Shown here one piece after another: positions 10,701 to 25,700 of a stretch of DNA of 64,000 bases. A model generated the notes under the pieces. It was not told where the DNA came from. It saw only the letters and a list, made by a program, of their open reading frames with translations, and did no database searches. The position numbers and the translations under genes were made by a program. The stretch lies in contig OY727102.1 in NCBI GenBank assembly GCA_963402885.1, forward strand, positions 17,980,001-18,044,000, written 5' to 3'. This DNA comes from Antedon bifida (taxonomy: Eukaryota; Echinodermata; Crinoidea; Comatulida; Antedonidae). The stretch's first letter is position 1, and every line of letters starts with the position of its first letter.

Positions 10701-13700
10701 CTATATAAATAAAATCTGATTATTAATGAAAGCTCTCAATTTGATGCACCTGATGACCTAGGTCAAGTAATTTCTTGTGTGCATGTCAAGAAGTTGGAGT
10801 GGGGATGTGTTTCTCTCTGTCCATTCCTCAACACATTTGATGGTTTCTAGGTTCACACAACATCTAAAGCTCTGTCTACACTATCAAACTAGTTTGATCA
10901 AAACAAAGTGTGATGTGCCAAAATATGGTAGTGATATGCCTAATTATGGTAGTGATATGCCCAAATATGGTAGTGATATGCCCAAATATGGTAGTGATAT
11001 GCCCAATTATGGTAGTGATATGCCCAAATATGGTAGTGATATGCCCAAATATGGTAGTGATATGCCCAAATATGGTAGTGATATTCCCAAATATGGTAGT
11101 GATATGACATCATCATGTCCATATATGGGCACACATTTTTTTGTCGCAAATTGAAAGCTCCCTAATAATAATTCCTGTTTTTAATGAATAATAATAATCT
11201 CCAAAAATGGTAACAATTAATATACAACTATTATGAATAATTGTCTCCAAATCCATCAATGAGGAAACATGACCTGGAATATCCATAGAATATAGTTAGA
11301 ACATTTGGTCGAACATGAACATCAGATCATTTAAATTATATAATTGAAGTTGAAAAAAGACAGTTTAGAAGTGTATGATACATGATTTTAGGCTAGGTCA
11401 GGAAAATGTGTCAGCGGTAATAGCCAGTCATAAAATGAAAGTTTTATTCATTTGACTGTTGAGGGTTAAAAAATTTTAAAAAGATAGCACAATACAGTAG
11501 AACCTCTATTAATGGGACACTTTCAGACCCAACAATGTGTCCCCTTAATAGTGGATATCACCTGAGTAGGGGTGTTGTCCCCTTGAATAGGGATGTTATC
11601 CTCTGGATAGGAATGTAATCCCCTGAGTAGGAATTTCCCCTGAGTAGTAATGTCCACTGAATAGGGATATTATCCCCTGAGTAGGGATGTCCACCGAATA
11701 GGGGTATTGTCCCCTGAGTAGGGATGTCCCCTGGATGAGGTGTTGTCCCCTGAGTAGAAACGTCCCCTGAATATTTATTGACATTACAGTAGTCACTATA
11801 TTGGTTGACCTTAGTCACTATTGCTCTTGTTGATTTCATAAGAATGTTTCCCCTTAATAGGGGTTGTCATTGTCACATATATTTTCCCTCTTTTGTTTCA
11901 TGAGAAAGTTCCCCCAAAACAGGGAGTTCTGTATTTACCTTTGATTAATATCATTTGTACAGTATAAAAAAATAAATGGCAATTTACAAACTGTTGATGT
12001 CTTTCCTTAATGATTATTTTCCCCAATAAATAAAACATAAACTTGTTATTCATGCCGCATGGTTCAGCAGTTATACGTGTTATGTGTCACAAACTATACA
12101 ACCCATTAATACTTTACATGTGTCGTCGCATGTGGCATATCCCAAGGACTTTCCTTGTAACATACTCCGTCGTGATGGAAGTGGCAAAGTGGTTAAATGC
12201 AGATTAGAGGGTCAATTCCGTTTTCCTTGGTTTTTTAGGATACTAGTCATCAATGTACTTTTGGTATTAACATAGAAATCATGTGCTTTTGAAAGTTTGT
12301 TGAATTTGTGTCAATAATACTAGTCAACAACACTTGTTGACTAGCTTATCTTTATCTTGATGTTTACTACCAATTTGTATAAAAACCTCCATTCACAATG
12401 CATTGCGAATAAACACTAGTTAAGTTTGCGATACGCCATGTGTTTCCAAAGGAAATACAGTAAGTTGACAATATCTTGACAACTGAAACGTCAAGACATC
12501 CTCAATTTTCTTTATTTCCTTCGGAAACAGAGTGTACTGCAAACTATACTAAATGTGTAAGAAGTTCCATAATTAGTTTGTATGATAAAATGTACTCCAA
12601 CATGGATCTGAACCCTGTACAGTAATAATATGTTTTTTAAACCTCACTATTTAATTGATTATGTTATTCCATACAACAAGCCATAATTTCTGTAGAACTC
12701 TTTCTATTTAAAATTCTGACTTGTATCAATACTTTTCAAATACTAATGATAATGATCTTTTTTTTTCACTAGTTGCTGGTAACCATAGTGATTCGTGTAA
12801 ACTACTACTTCTTGGTGGCGCTCCTGTTGGATCTAGGGATAAAGTATTTTATTATGTTTTTTTTAAATTGTTAATCTAAAATTGTATAAACTGTTAGTTT
12901 AGCATTGCCATGATATGATTTCTTTATAAAAGAGAACTATGTGCTTTAAAGACATTGGCAATTGTGACATCATGGTAAAGGAATCAGAGAAGCATGTGAG
13001 ATACATGAGTTTATTCATTCCTTTGTAAAGGCATTAAAAAAACAAATTTGTTTTCTATTTTTTAAATATAAATAATAAAAAATATTAACTTTTGTGGGAT
13101 TCTTATAGAAATGTCTTCACTCTAAAAGTATTTATATTTAAATTCAGACAACATATGAATGCATTGAAATTATTGCTAATTTTTAAATTTGTTTTCTTTT
13201 TTACATCTTAGAATGGTAAGATGCCATTGATGCATGCAGCAGAGCATGGAGATGTTGAACTTTGTCGGGAGCTTATTGAGAGAGGCGCTGTGGTCAACGA
13301 TCAGGACAAGCTATTACAGTGAGTTGACACTCAAAATAATTGAGAGCTAGTTGAATTGCTCATACAATCGATTTGCCAATTATGATATTAAAAACGTGAT
13401 ACAATGACACATTCAATTAGGGGGAGAATTTTTCTTAAACAGTTAAAATTGACACAATGACAGATAGTAGTAATAGAATTGTATCAAACAATGAACTTGG
13501 CTGACCGTGGTTTACCCAAGTTATTTGGCTTTAAATATATAGTCTGACAACCAATTTCCCTTCGTAGTGTTAGTACTGATTTGGTATAGTAGAAATCCCT
13601 ATTCAGGGTACACTAGGGGAATATAGGTTTTAACACTACAACCAACCACCATTCATTGGACATCCCAAGTGCTTTTGGTTATATTAAAGATTTCTCATTT

Positions 13701-16700
13701 AGCAAACCATTCATACAAGGTCAGCTTTATTAAAAGAGGGTAACCCTCTTTAAAAGGAATCTGTAATTTATATTTAATTTAACATTATAGCCAACCTCTA
13801 TTCAGACACCCATAACAGGAAAATCCATTAAGTTCTGAAGGAGTCATTTTAATAGAGGTCTCTGTCTACACTATCAAACTAGTTTGAGACAAAAAAAGTG
13901 TGCCCAAATATATTAGTGATATGCCCAAATATAGTACAGTAGTGATATGACATCATCATGTCCATATATGGGCACATAACATTTTTTTATCACATAAAGT
14001 TTGATGTATAGACAGAGAGCTTAATACTAATATTAATTACATATAACATTCTAGAAAATAACATTTATTACTATTCATTATTCACATAATGAATCTTTAA
14101 AATAAATTATTACTATAATACTGCCCTCTTTATTTTAGAAAAACTTTTTTTATTTATGAAACAATACATTTACATTTAATTACTTTATTAAATTTGTAAG
14201 GACTGCCTTGATACTGAGCTGTAAGAAAGGCCACAAAGAAGTGATTGAATTATTTGTAAAGCGTGGCGCCAACGTGACAATCAAAGATAGTACAGGTCAT
14301 GACGCCAAGTATTACGCTGAACAAAGCACAGATGACGATGTTAAGAAACTGCTGAGTGAAGCGCCCTCTGTAGCCACTTGGGATGTCAGTAAGTTCATAA
14401 AACAATATATGATATGCGCATGTACAGTAGTAAGGTGATATTCAATATACAGTATCGTGATCAAATAAGAGACATAGTGGATATTTCTCCAAGACAATAT
14501 ATTTTTCTTACTATGTGCCATTAGTATTAATGCTAATTAACAGACATAGAACAAATTCTAAACCGCACGGACTGAATATGAATTAATTAATTTTAAACAC
14601 TAAACATGAGGAAAATCTGTGAGAATGAGAAAAACTGCCACAACCTAGATTAAAATTCTGTACAGAAACAGCTTCTTCAATAGAAACTGGCAAGGAGGTT
14701 TTAACCATGTAATGTATTTTACCATTTATTTTAATAAAAATGAAATGTCTATATGCATCAGTCATATGGTTATGATATTCTTAATAATCTATCTTTTGTT
14801 CAAGGTTTCAAGATTTGTTTGTTGCATTGCAAACAATGACCAGACATTCCAGCAATCATTTCAAAAGTTATTTTCATTTTCATTATTTCCATTTCTAGGG
14901 AAATAAACAAATGGAATTTGAAACTAAAATGTAGAACTATGAGTTAGTTAAAGTGACTAAAGCACTGTCTACATTATCAAACTTTATGTGACAAAAAAAG
15001 TGTGATGTGCTCAAATATGGTAGTGATATGCCCAACTATGGTAGTGAGTCCAAATATGGTAGTGATATGACATCGTCATGTCCATATATGGGCACATCAC
15101 ATTGTTTGTTCAAACTAGTTTGATAGTGTAGACTGAGCTTAAGAGACTATCACAAGGCTTAGGCCTTCAATATTGCAAAAACAGCTTAATATGAGTAAGC
15201 CTCTGCTGACTAGAGATTTGCCTAATATATCATTCTTTTCATTGAATTATCACAAAACAAATTGACAATGAAACACTAATAATAGAGAATTTATAAATAT
15301 TTGATATTGTATTTAAAACAATATAGACAAATCATAAACAAAAATAATGTATTTTTTATTATCTACTCTGTCAGCTGACCAAGTTAAACAAAACAATTAG
15401 CATATTTGATGATCTGAAATTCGCAATATTATTTTGATTTGAATTATTTGCATTTCACTCAAAATAAATAAAAGATGATGGATATTATATAAAGTACAAT
15501 TATAATTTTAAAATAGTATAAAGATAGAAGAAAAAATAGCCAGAAAAACACACAAAAAAAAGACCAAAAGTTGCAGGTAAACTCATGATTTTCCTGATGT
15601 GGAACATATTTTTATTGGGTCCAATGATCCTCCAAACAAAAAATACAAAACAAAAACAAAAAAACATTTTTTTAAATGGTACACAATTGAAATTAAAATT
15701 TAGTTTTATAGAAAAAAAAAGTATGAAAAAATCTGATTGACAAATTAATCTCACATTTGCTGTTTACTTTAATCAACAAATCAAACAATGAAATAATCAA
15801 ATTGAAAGATAATATATTATCTGTTAGAATGTATTGTTATCTAATTTAATAATATCCTGCCAATTTTGAAACTGTTATATTTAATTACTTAATGCTTCTG
15901 AGCAAGGATAGTCTCTAGGCTTAATATGGTGTGTATTTAATACATAATGCCAAGTGATTGAATTATAAACAAAATGTTACGCATTCCTATTGAGATTGTC
16001 GCGTAGCTATGTCAATGGACATTTACGTGCCGTAACTTCTGGTCACAGTCGTGTAGGCGGGCGATTCTGAGTCACATGACTGTGGTAGGTAATTTTTTTG
16101 TATTGTAGCCAAGGCTTCATACAAATGATGGTTTTCCTGCTTAGAAATTAGTAACAGGAAAGTATAGCTGACAGTGTTCGTTGAAAACCGGGATCGTTTT
16201 AAAGTTCGCGATCATTTTTCATCCGCAGAAAACGATGATGACACTGACGAAGTGAAGCCAGACGTTGTGGACTTTATCGATAGGTTTGATATGACGGATC
16301 GTGGAGAATCGCCAGTACCGAACACTGCACCAATATTTACTAAAAACCTTATGAACGGTGATTCTAGAGATATGGATTCTTTAAATGATTCGCAGTTCTC
16401 GCATCATTCGACTCAGTCAGCCACGGAGAGAGAATTAAAGGTATGTGTAGTTTTCTGTACATTGAATATTTGTATATTTAACACCAATTAACTGTTGAAA
16501 CAAGTTAGTAATTTCTGTGTTTACGTTCAAAATCTGTCCTGAAACTGTGGTATAACAGTAATGCACTCAAACTTCTACTTAAGGCAACACCTTCAGGACC
16601 CAACATTGTGTCCCCTGAATGGAGGTTGGCCGTAGTGTTAAAACATATATTGCCTCTCATTCAAAGTGTTGCTTTAATACGAGTGTCCAAAAAGAGGTAA

Positions 16701-19700
16701 TTTCTACTGTAGTTATTTTTAAACTGTGGACATGATTTCCATTTTAGTAAAATAAATTTCATTTTCTCAACTTTCTATCATCTAAAACTAAAAGTCGTAG
16801 TTAGTCATGTCTCGGGTCACATTCTATGGTCACCGTACAGATAGGCTACTACATCAGTACTTCTATGAATGGATGACTAGTTGGTGACAATAACGCTAGT
16901 TGGTCATACCCAGTACCGTTTTGATTTTATGATCATTCGGGAAACCACCTCACTATGTGAGACATTATTAATTCAAAATAGTAGCATGTAGCGGTTATAG
17001 TGTATTGCCTTTCGTGTTGGAATGAGGTAATTGAGAGGATTTGTTTTTGTTAGATTAGAACTGAAATGTTTCATTCATACATTTACAGAAGGCTCCATTC
17101 TCCTTAACTGCTAAAATTATTTATTATTATTATTAAAGAGTGTGCTATAGTTATATGTTTAGTGTACAGTATACTATTATTTATATAAAAAACTTATTGG
17201 CAAGCATAAAGAATATTCTAAATATCTTTAAATAAATGTGTATGATAAAAATGAAGTCATCTTAAATGCCTGCCTAGATCTTTTACAGTTCTGACAATGT
17301 AGTCACTTTCTAAACCCCCAGAGAGTTCAGCAACATTACTATTCAAATGCATAACATCAAAATTAGATTTAGAAAACCCCTTTGTAAATAAAATTAAATG
17401 GTTTTTTTTTCGTCGACCATCCATCAAATGTCATCTTGTCCTTCAATTGTAATTATTTGGGTAATGACCGGATGTGTGCTTAGTTCTAATTGGTTGAAAT
17501 GTGATGTTCATGATTGGCTGTCAGACTACAAGACGGCACCAGTTGGTTACAGAAATAATCATTTCAATAAAGAACATTTGATTATGTTTAAAAATGAATT
17601 GTCTGGATTAATGTATCATTTTTCTATGACTTTATTAGTTATTCATGTTTTGGCAAAGCCAAAAAAATGAGCAGATAGACCCAATTTACACTTACGATTT
17701 GGGCCAGCCCAGGGCCTGCCTTGGGTCACCAATTGGTAAGTGTATCCATAAAGTCCCTGGGCCGGATGCAAATCTGAACCACCTCTCGAATAGGTCCATG
17801 AGTGGCTTTTGGGCCGGCTTATGCAGTGAACCGTGACCAATGGCTTGAGAAAATAAAGTAAATGTCTTGATAGGTTTGTCCCATGAATAGATGTTGGCCA
17901 TTGGTTTATTTCATGTGAATATATCACTAAATATGGTATAACCGTAGTAGAATTAAGTTTTCATCCTAGTGGTAAAAATGTATTGATCCTCATCCATTTC
18001 ACAGTAAAGTTTACCCTTTAGCAAGGTAAATAAATGTAAACAACCATTCTAAAAGACCTTCTTGAATGTAGACTTTTTTTTTGCTTTGCTAATGAACTAC
18101 ATTACAAGCAATATCCTGTGTGGATTACCATTAATTTCAGTGTTATTAGAAGATTGTTAGAAAGTGTAAATTTGTATTGAATCAAATCTCTACATTCCTA
18201 TGTGTACATACCTTGTCTTATTATTCTATCTACTTTCAATTTAAAACTCATACAGAATTTGGTTAGATTTGGAAAAGAACAGTTTGTACTATTACTAGCA
18301 CGAGTTAAGCTTATTTGTAATACTTTAATGTTTATAAATATTCAGTTGGCCACTCTAAATTATTTAAAAGATGGTATTTTCTGCTCAGTGCGAACATTTT
18401 AGGGTACCTTAATGAGAAAGGTTCAGTCTTGATTTGAGTAACCTTTTCACTTAAGCAGATTCCCTTAATTTGTTACCATTTAAACATAATTATACAATTT
18501 TTTAAGCTAAATTTTACACAATACAATTATACACAGGTTTTCTTGATGTCAAATCTTTACTTTGCGTTTGTGATTGTGAATTCCTAAGTTTTGTTTTAGT
18601 TTTGAAATTAATCATTAGCCTGACATTTCAATCAAGTTTGAACGGAACTGAAAGCAAATTGTACTTCATTATTATTTGAATTCTAATTGAAATACTTAGT
18701 GCTGTGTAAACCGTAATAACAAAGTGTGAATACAGATTAACAGAAAAAACTTATCAATATCACGTAAAGACAAAAGCAAATATATAATGTAGTAATAGAA
18801 AAAATAGTACATGTAAATAGTCTATCATTAGACCAAGCTATTTTAAAATCTGATTGGAGCAACTTCTTATATTTTTTACAAATTGATAGTGATTTTGACC
18901 CATGGCTTAAACATGATAGATAAAATCCTAGAACCTATTGTCCTATATTTTGAATTGTAAATCCACAGCTTGGATCTTTCTATGTTAACAGCAATCATGA
19001 AAGACATGCCCTCAACTCAGCGATATTTTACATCAAAACTGTTTCAAAATTGAAAAATATTTATTGTTTGTGTTTGTATACATCTTTTTCAGGAATTGGA
19101 AGAAGAGAATGAATTATTGCATGAAGAGCTGAGTACAATGAATATAACATTAAGTAAATCACAAGAGAAAGTAAAGATGTTGCAAAGACTTCTAGAAGAA
19201 CAACAACAAAATGTAAATATGCTTTTTATGATATATTCAACTCTAAACTAGCCGCCTCAAAATGTCTGGAGAGGAGTTTGGTTTCAACATTTCAATGAGT
19301 ATAGAAGAAACTGGGGTGGAGTCTAAGTTTATGATGCTTTTCAAAGAATAGGAATGAATTTGGGCATTTTAATGAAAGTCTGATTATGGGAGAATTTTAT
19401 TTATTTCTTTCATATATAAAACAAATATTCACAAAAAACAAGGCAAATCGTAATCTGGAATGGAAGGGAGGAAAAACAACAAGTGAAATGAATACCTATA
19501 ATGACTATATTGATTGGTTTCCCATATAAAAAAATAATATATAAATTATGAATTGTACAGTTAATATGTTAAATGTGTCAGTGATTGCACAGTATATTAA
19601 TTTTTTTTAATAGATCTAGGCCAACAATTTGATTAAAAAAAATAACAATGTTTGTTTTATATTCTCAAAATTTAATTACTTTTATTATTATTTTTGATGA

Positions 19701-22700
19701 ATTAAAATTGACATTAATAACAATTTCTTGTTGGGAGTAGTGTGAATGGTGCCATGATTATTGTTAGGCAGCAAAAGTTAGTCTAAATCAACCTTCAATT
19801 CTAAGTTAATTAATTTATGAATGACCGTATTAATAACACTTTGGAGGTTATGGCGCACTAATACTAACAGCAAGGCCTGTGCATTATAAAAAATACCTAG
19901 GGGCAATGTGAATGATAATTCGCAAGAAACCTTTCCTAGGTCTTTCATAATAATTTGATAATTAGGTTATACCTTTTTTGGATACCTATTTAAAACATTT
20001 GTTATCTATATTAATATATATTTATTTGAAATGTCAGCAATTCGCTGCCAAATAGATAATATTTAAATACATTACAGATCTTTAATAACATATTTTTGTT
20101 ATTGTTATAAAAATTAATAATATTCAATTAAATTTAGAATGAGAATGCAATTTTCATTTGGCAGTGACCCATGGAAGGGAAGCGCTCCAAAATACATTAT
20201 GCATCATAAGTTAACAATGGTTAATATTTCTGTACCTGAATGAAAGGCACATTATGCTCTTCAACATTGAGCTTCCATAGATCCCACTTTTTCCCTAAAA
20301 CAACCTCAAATTTTACCCCCAAACCCCCTCCCAATCAACCACTACTTTTCAATGAAAATATGTCTACAGTGTGTACATAATTATTTTAAGGATATTCCTT
20401 TTAAATTCATCAACCTTTGTTAATCATTCATTTAAATTTTGTTTACAGGGAAAAAATTCAGATAATACTGAAGAACTGGTATGTATACAATTTTATTGAT
20501 TTTTATGATATCAAAAATGTTGTTAATAAATATAAATATGTTATTGAAAAATACAAAAGATTCTTTAGGGAAACGTCATGATCAAAAAGGAGTGTCCCAT
20601 TAATTGAGGTGTCCCGTGAATAGGGGTTGGTATTTGTGTTACAACATTGCTCCTTGATCGTTTCACAAAAAGTGTCCCTTAAATAGAGGTTGGCCATTTT
20701 AAAGACATCCCCATAGTAACTGTTCCCTTAAAAAGTTTGTCCCCTGAATAGAGGTATACAAAAGGAGCGTTTTACTGTAATGGCATGAATATAGTAACTC
20801 TAATGAAATGATTAGAAAGACATTAAAATTCAACATACAGTTGCTTTGATATTATTCATCAATTTTAAACAATGATATATGATAAATGATATTATACGAT
20901 GAGTAACTTTTATCTATATTCTCACGCTTTTAGTACAAGCTATGCCAACTAATAGAATTTTTTTATTTTCATATTCCAATGAATCCAATTAAAGAATATA
21001 TTTTATGATTCACTTGCTTTGGGAAAGTGCAAGTGAATCATAAAATATATTATTTTCAATTTAAATTGTGGTTATTAAATTTATTTTATAAAGTTTTTAA
21101 TTCTTCTATCACAAACATAGTTTATAAAAAAAATTTATGAATAAATAAATTTATACTATAATAAACTTCCGATGATATCAACTTATTAATTCTACATAAA
21201 AGTTGAATTTACAGAAAGAAACCTGGAAACAAACAACTACCTAGTTTCAAAATTGTCTAGCAATTATGAAAAATGTACTAGTAAACAGGGCTTTATTTAG
21301 TACTAGCCCGGCGTACTATGGCTAGTAAAAACAGCTCCGGGCTATCCAAAGTATTTTCCTTTAAGCCTAGATGGCTAGTAGGTTGTGGGAACTTGAAATT
21401 GGGATGAAATGACCTCATAAAAATAACTCCGGCATTTGTAGTTTTCTAGGGTATATTTCAACCTCTCATAGTGCTAACAGTATATAACTTTTGCTAATAA
21501 TACTAACTATTTTTACTTGTCAGGTTGTTCAACTCAGACATCAACTTGATAAAGAACAAGAAGAGAAGTTAGAGACTAGTGAGGAAATTACTAAACTCAA
21601 AGCAAGGCTAGCAGCCTTTGAGGTTTGTTATAATAATAATAATATTCTGCATGTTATATGAAGCACAATTTTTCTAGGAGTAAGCAATAGGCATAGGCAA
21701 CAACTTAATAGTTAAGATATTTTTAATAATACAGTAAAATTCTGACTCTGAAAACTGGAAACTCAAAAGTAGATTTTTCTTGTAGTCCAAATTATTTTTT
21801 TTACCATTACAAAGGCAAATATCAGACCCAAGAGTGTCTATATTGTGAGAGTTGACTGTAATTTTTCTATGACGAAAATGAACAACAATGTTGACGTCAC
21901 TGGTAAACATTCAATATTTCAGTTTTGTTTTATAATAATGAACAGTCTACTATTGACAAATTGATAAAACCATGTATCTCAATTTAAAATGTAACATGAA
22001 AAATTTGTCTGGTTGACAAATTATACCAATGCATTTTTACCAAATACACATTGTTGTTTATATTATTCCAATCTTCTGTTGTGTATGTTTCACCATACAA
22101 ACCTATACAAATGTATAGATAATTAGATAATTATAAATGTGTTATTTAACAGGCAGCAGAGGACATGGACGAGGAAGCTGATAAGGATGATAGCTGGGGA
22201 GACAGTGATGAAGACCTTTTTGATTTGCCAGGTAATAAACATATTATGTCACATAAACTCAATTAACTTGGATAGTCAGTTAAATTAGCAGCACTCCCTG
22301 TTGTAGAAATAAACAAAGTGTCGAGTGAAAGGAATGCTTGAGAAAAATATCTTTTGGTAAATAAAATGGGTAACTAGTGTTTGTAAACTGGATGAAAACT
22401 TGAATAAAAACTCATTCCAAATTTCAAACAAATTAATCATCTTACAATTCTTTATTATCTCTAGAATGTCTCCTCCTATGCAATAACTATATTACAATAT
22501 AGTAGTATTATATGAATAAATCCTTCTCATGGTACGGATCTAGAGGGGTTGTGCTTGGGGCACCTGCTTATCCCCTTTTGACAGCTGAAATGAAATTATG
22601 AACTAATTTTTTATATCTATACTATTAATATTATATGTTAGTGTCTAAAGCTCTGTCTACACTATCAAACTTTGTGTGACAAAAAAATGATGATGTCATA

Positions 22701-25700
22701 TCACTACCATATTAGGGCATATCACTACCATATTTTTTTTTCAAATTTGTTTGATAGTGTAGACAGAGCTTAACTTACTGTAATAGTGAAAGCTTGAGTA
22801 GAAACTTATTCCAAATTTTGAGTTTGTATTCTATAGTTCCTCTTTCTATAGAATATAATAGTAATGACATCACAATAATTATTGTCTTCTAAAAGAAGAC
22901 ATTATTATTATGCCTGTTTTAACAATCAACCTAGTTCTGATCATTTTATAACTCACTTAACTTAATAATTATGTTAAGTTCAATGGCAAAATTCTAATAT
23001 ATATGATAACCAATCAGAATTGTTCACTTGGATTCACTATACTTAAAATAGTATTACGTGACTCTCTTGTGGGAAAACGATGAGTTTGTAGGCCACCTAG
23101 GTTTATACATGAATTAAATTAAATCCATTTTTTGGCAGAGGAGTCATAATTGTTTTGGCCATTGCCATTATTTCCATTATCTTTATAAATATTTTTATAT
23201 TATTCACAAAAAGAAGTGTATTGTTTAAAGGTTTGCGTGGGAAATACTCATTAGAAAAGTTATGTTTGCAGAATGTCCGCCAAAAAGAAATAAAGTATGG
23301 TTGAGAATGTCTTGACATTTCAGTATTTATGGTATAACCCAATCTGAAGAGAAAACAAAAAAAAACCTTTTTTTTTTTTCTTTTTTCTAAATCTAGGTAT
23401 GAATCCAACATTAGGAAAAGCTCATGTAATAATGCCACGAAAGAACGATTCAGATAAGTTGGTGATGTTGTCCAATCAGATTGCTTCGTTGAAGGAGGAA
23501 AATGCAACGTTAAGGATGAAGAATGAGGTAAAGACATCATCTTAAATTTTCTACCACTTTTCTTTCTTGTTTTTCCAAAATCTGTAATAGATTACTAGTT
23601 TTCTGAAGTACTGTTATGGTACGAAAAGGGAAAAATTCTTCAAATACTCCACCTTTAAGAATAATAGTGAATTAATTTCACTTATGGTTATTCTTGGCAA
23701 TTTGCCTAAATAAATATCTAAAAAAAATTTTTTTTTTAAAGTAGGACAGTTGACCTCACAGAGCCTGCCCTCTATTGATTAATAATCTGATTCATGCATG
23801 AGTAATGAGGATACACCCAGAACCATAGCAACCTTGTCCTATTTTTTAAATCATAGTTAACATACTATATAAAAATCCCATGAGTTTATGCCTAAGTCTA
23901 TAAATGGACATTTTAATATTTAGCAGGTATCCTTTAAGAATATTTTAATATATTGCTTAGACAGGCTTTATTACTTAGGATGACTACTGTGTGAAAATCT
24001 TGGTTTTACTAATGAGGTAGACAAATTGATATATACTGTATATATATAAATCAGAAGGCAAATTACTGAAAAAATGACAATGCTGAGGGTATCAGTGGCT
24101 GGATCTCAATGGAGATACAAAACAAAATAAGCAAAAAGCTAAATCAAATGATAAAGTAAAGCAGCCAGAAAAATTAGCAGAGCTTTTGAGCAACACTTGC
24201 CCTTAATCATTGCAAGCGAGAGTACTTGGAAAAACTAGATATATATATAATTATGAGTTGACGTTGATGATGCAAATTACAAATGACTGATTTTGTATTG
24301 ACGCATCTTATTTACTGTATTAAGTTTGAACAAAAAATTTGCCAAGGATAATTGTACCTACTGTATTTCCAAGGATGTTTATCCTAGCCAACTTACCTCT
24401 CAATTTTAAATGAAATACATTATTATATATATTTTGTAACTAAAATGATTACTTTCAGAATAATTCAAGTGGTTCCAACAGTCCATTCCACTCACCATCA
24501 CTGGTCCCTACAGAGGAATACTTAAAATTGAAAGACACCAGTGACATGCGTATTACAGAGCTAGAAGGTCAGGTCACTCAACTCCAAGATGACCTCTCGA
24601 AACTTGAGAACCGGTCTGTGGTACCAATCACCGACTTTGAGGAAATGAGAGAAGCAAATATTTCTGAGACATCGCAGCTGAATAAAATAATCTGTGATTT
24701 AAAAGATGAGAGAATGGAAATGGACAAAAGGGTAGGGCTTTTTTAGGAAATATATCGTTAATTGTATAATAAATAAAATATTTTTTCATGAAAGAGAAAT
24801 TAATCATTGTGTTTACGAGAGTAAAAGGAATCATTACAAAATCAGATAACATGATGGTGATTAACAATGTTGTTTTCTTTTTCTTTCACTCCTTTTATGG
24901 TTTTTAATAATCATCATTAATTTGATAGGAAGTAAATAAATTTAGAAGATGTGTTTTACTGTACAGGGAATTCTAAATTTAATTACCGAAATTAATACGT
25001 AATTGTGGAATCTATTAATAATAATGAATACTTTTCTTTTTTTCGTTGTTGTTACAGTTAGCCGAGCTTATGGAAGAGAACGCTCGTGTGATGGCGATTT
25101 ATTCCCACCAGCAAAGAGGAACCAATACTCCCAGCATTCCCGTGGCACAGTATAAGGAAGTGCTGGATGAAAAGAGCGAACTTGAAGAGGTCATGAGCAA
25201 ACACAGCGAAGTTCTTGCTGATCAGGCGTCGGAGATCGAAATATTGAATCGATCATTGGCAGAGAAAGAACAAGAAAATGAAGACTTGCATGAACTACTT
25301 ACGCAAGAGAAAGAAATTGGCAGAAAGGGGGTCAAAGAACAGTTAGAAAGATCAGAAAGTAAGAACAGGTCTTTGAGAGAAAAACTCCAAGAACAAGAAG
25401 ACTTGATAATAGATCTAACAGAAAAGACTGACTCTGATAAAAATATAATTCAAGAAATGATAAAAGAGAGAGATCGATTAGAGGTGAAAGTAAACACGTT
25501 ACAATCGCAAATTGACGATTTTGAAGATGATCGAGAGAAGTTAGAAGAAGTTATTATTGAGCATCGACAATTGGAGGAACTTGTTAAGAAGCAGGAGTTG
25601 TCAATCTCCAATCATAACGAACAACATCTGAAACTTGAGGATTTGTTGAAGGAGAACTGGATGCTTCAGGAAACTGTAAGAACACTGGAAGGAAAATGCA

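Larger units (their letters stand above)
7720..14388 (+). other. Ankyrin-repeat half of the UACA/RAI14-like gene
   Basis: Six exons carry the repeat domain. The cores include [47 protein letters not shown] joined to [36 protein letters not shown], and [19 protein letters not shown]. Each exon starts or ends close to a repeat boundary. Exon 4 uses the short donor 'aaa|gtattt' and exon 5 the donor 'ca|gtgagt'; both are needed to keep frame. The sixth repeat has lost the canonical Thr-Pro-Leu-His tetrad, as in the last repeat of vertebrate UACA. Introns hold three copies of foldback family A (10867, 13859, 14960). Confidence 0.88.

Noticed and set aside
10777..11154. 125-codon plus frame and overlapping minus frame with seven-residue repeats
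   Set aside because: They arise because the 21-bp minisatellite inside a family A foldback element is a multiple of three; open frames appear on both strands with no start context or domain.
11558..11839. 93-codon minus frame with repeated Gly-Asp-Thr pattern
   Set aside because: It is a translation of the degenerate tandem units of dispersed repeat family C; there is no homologous family and the units differ by indels.
16174..16491. 105-codon frame as a stand-alone small gene
   Set aside because: It is exon 7 of the UACA/RAI14-like gene (16175-16440); its ends coincide with an acceptor and the donor AAG|gtatgt, and the phases fit the neighbouring exons.
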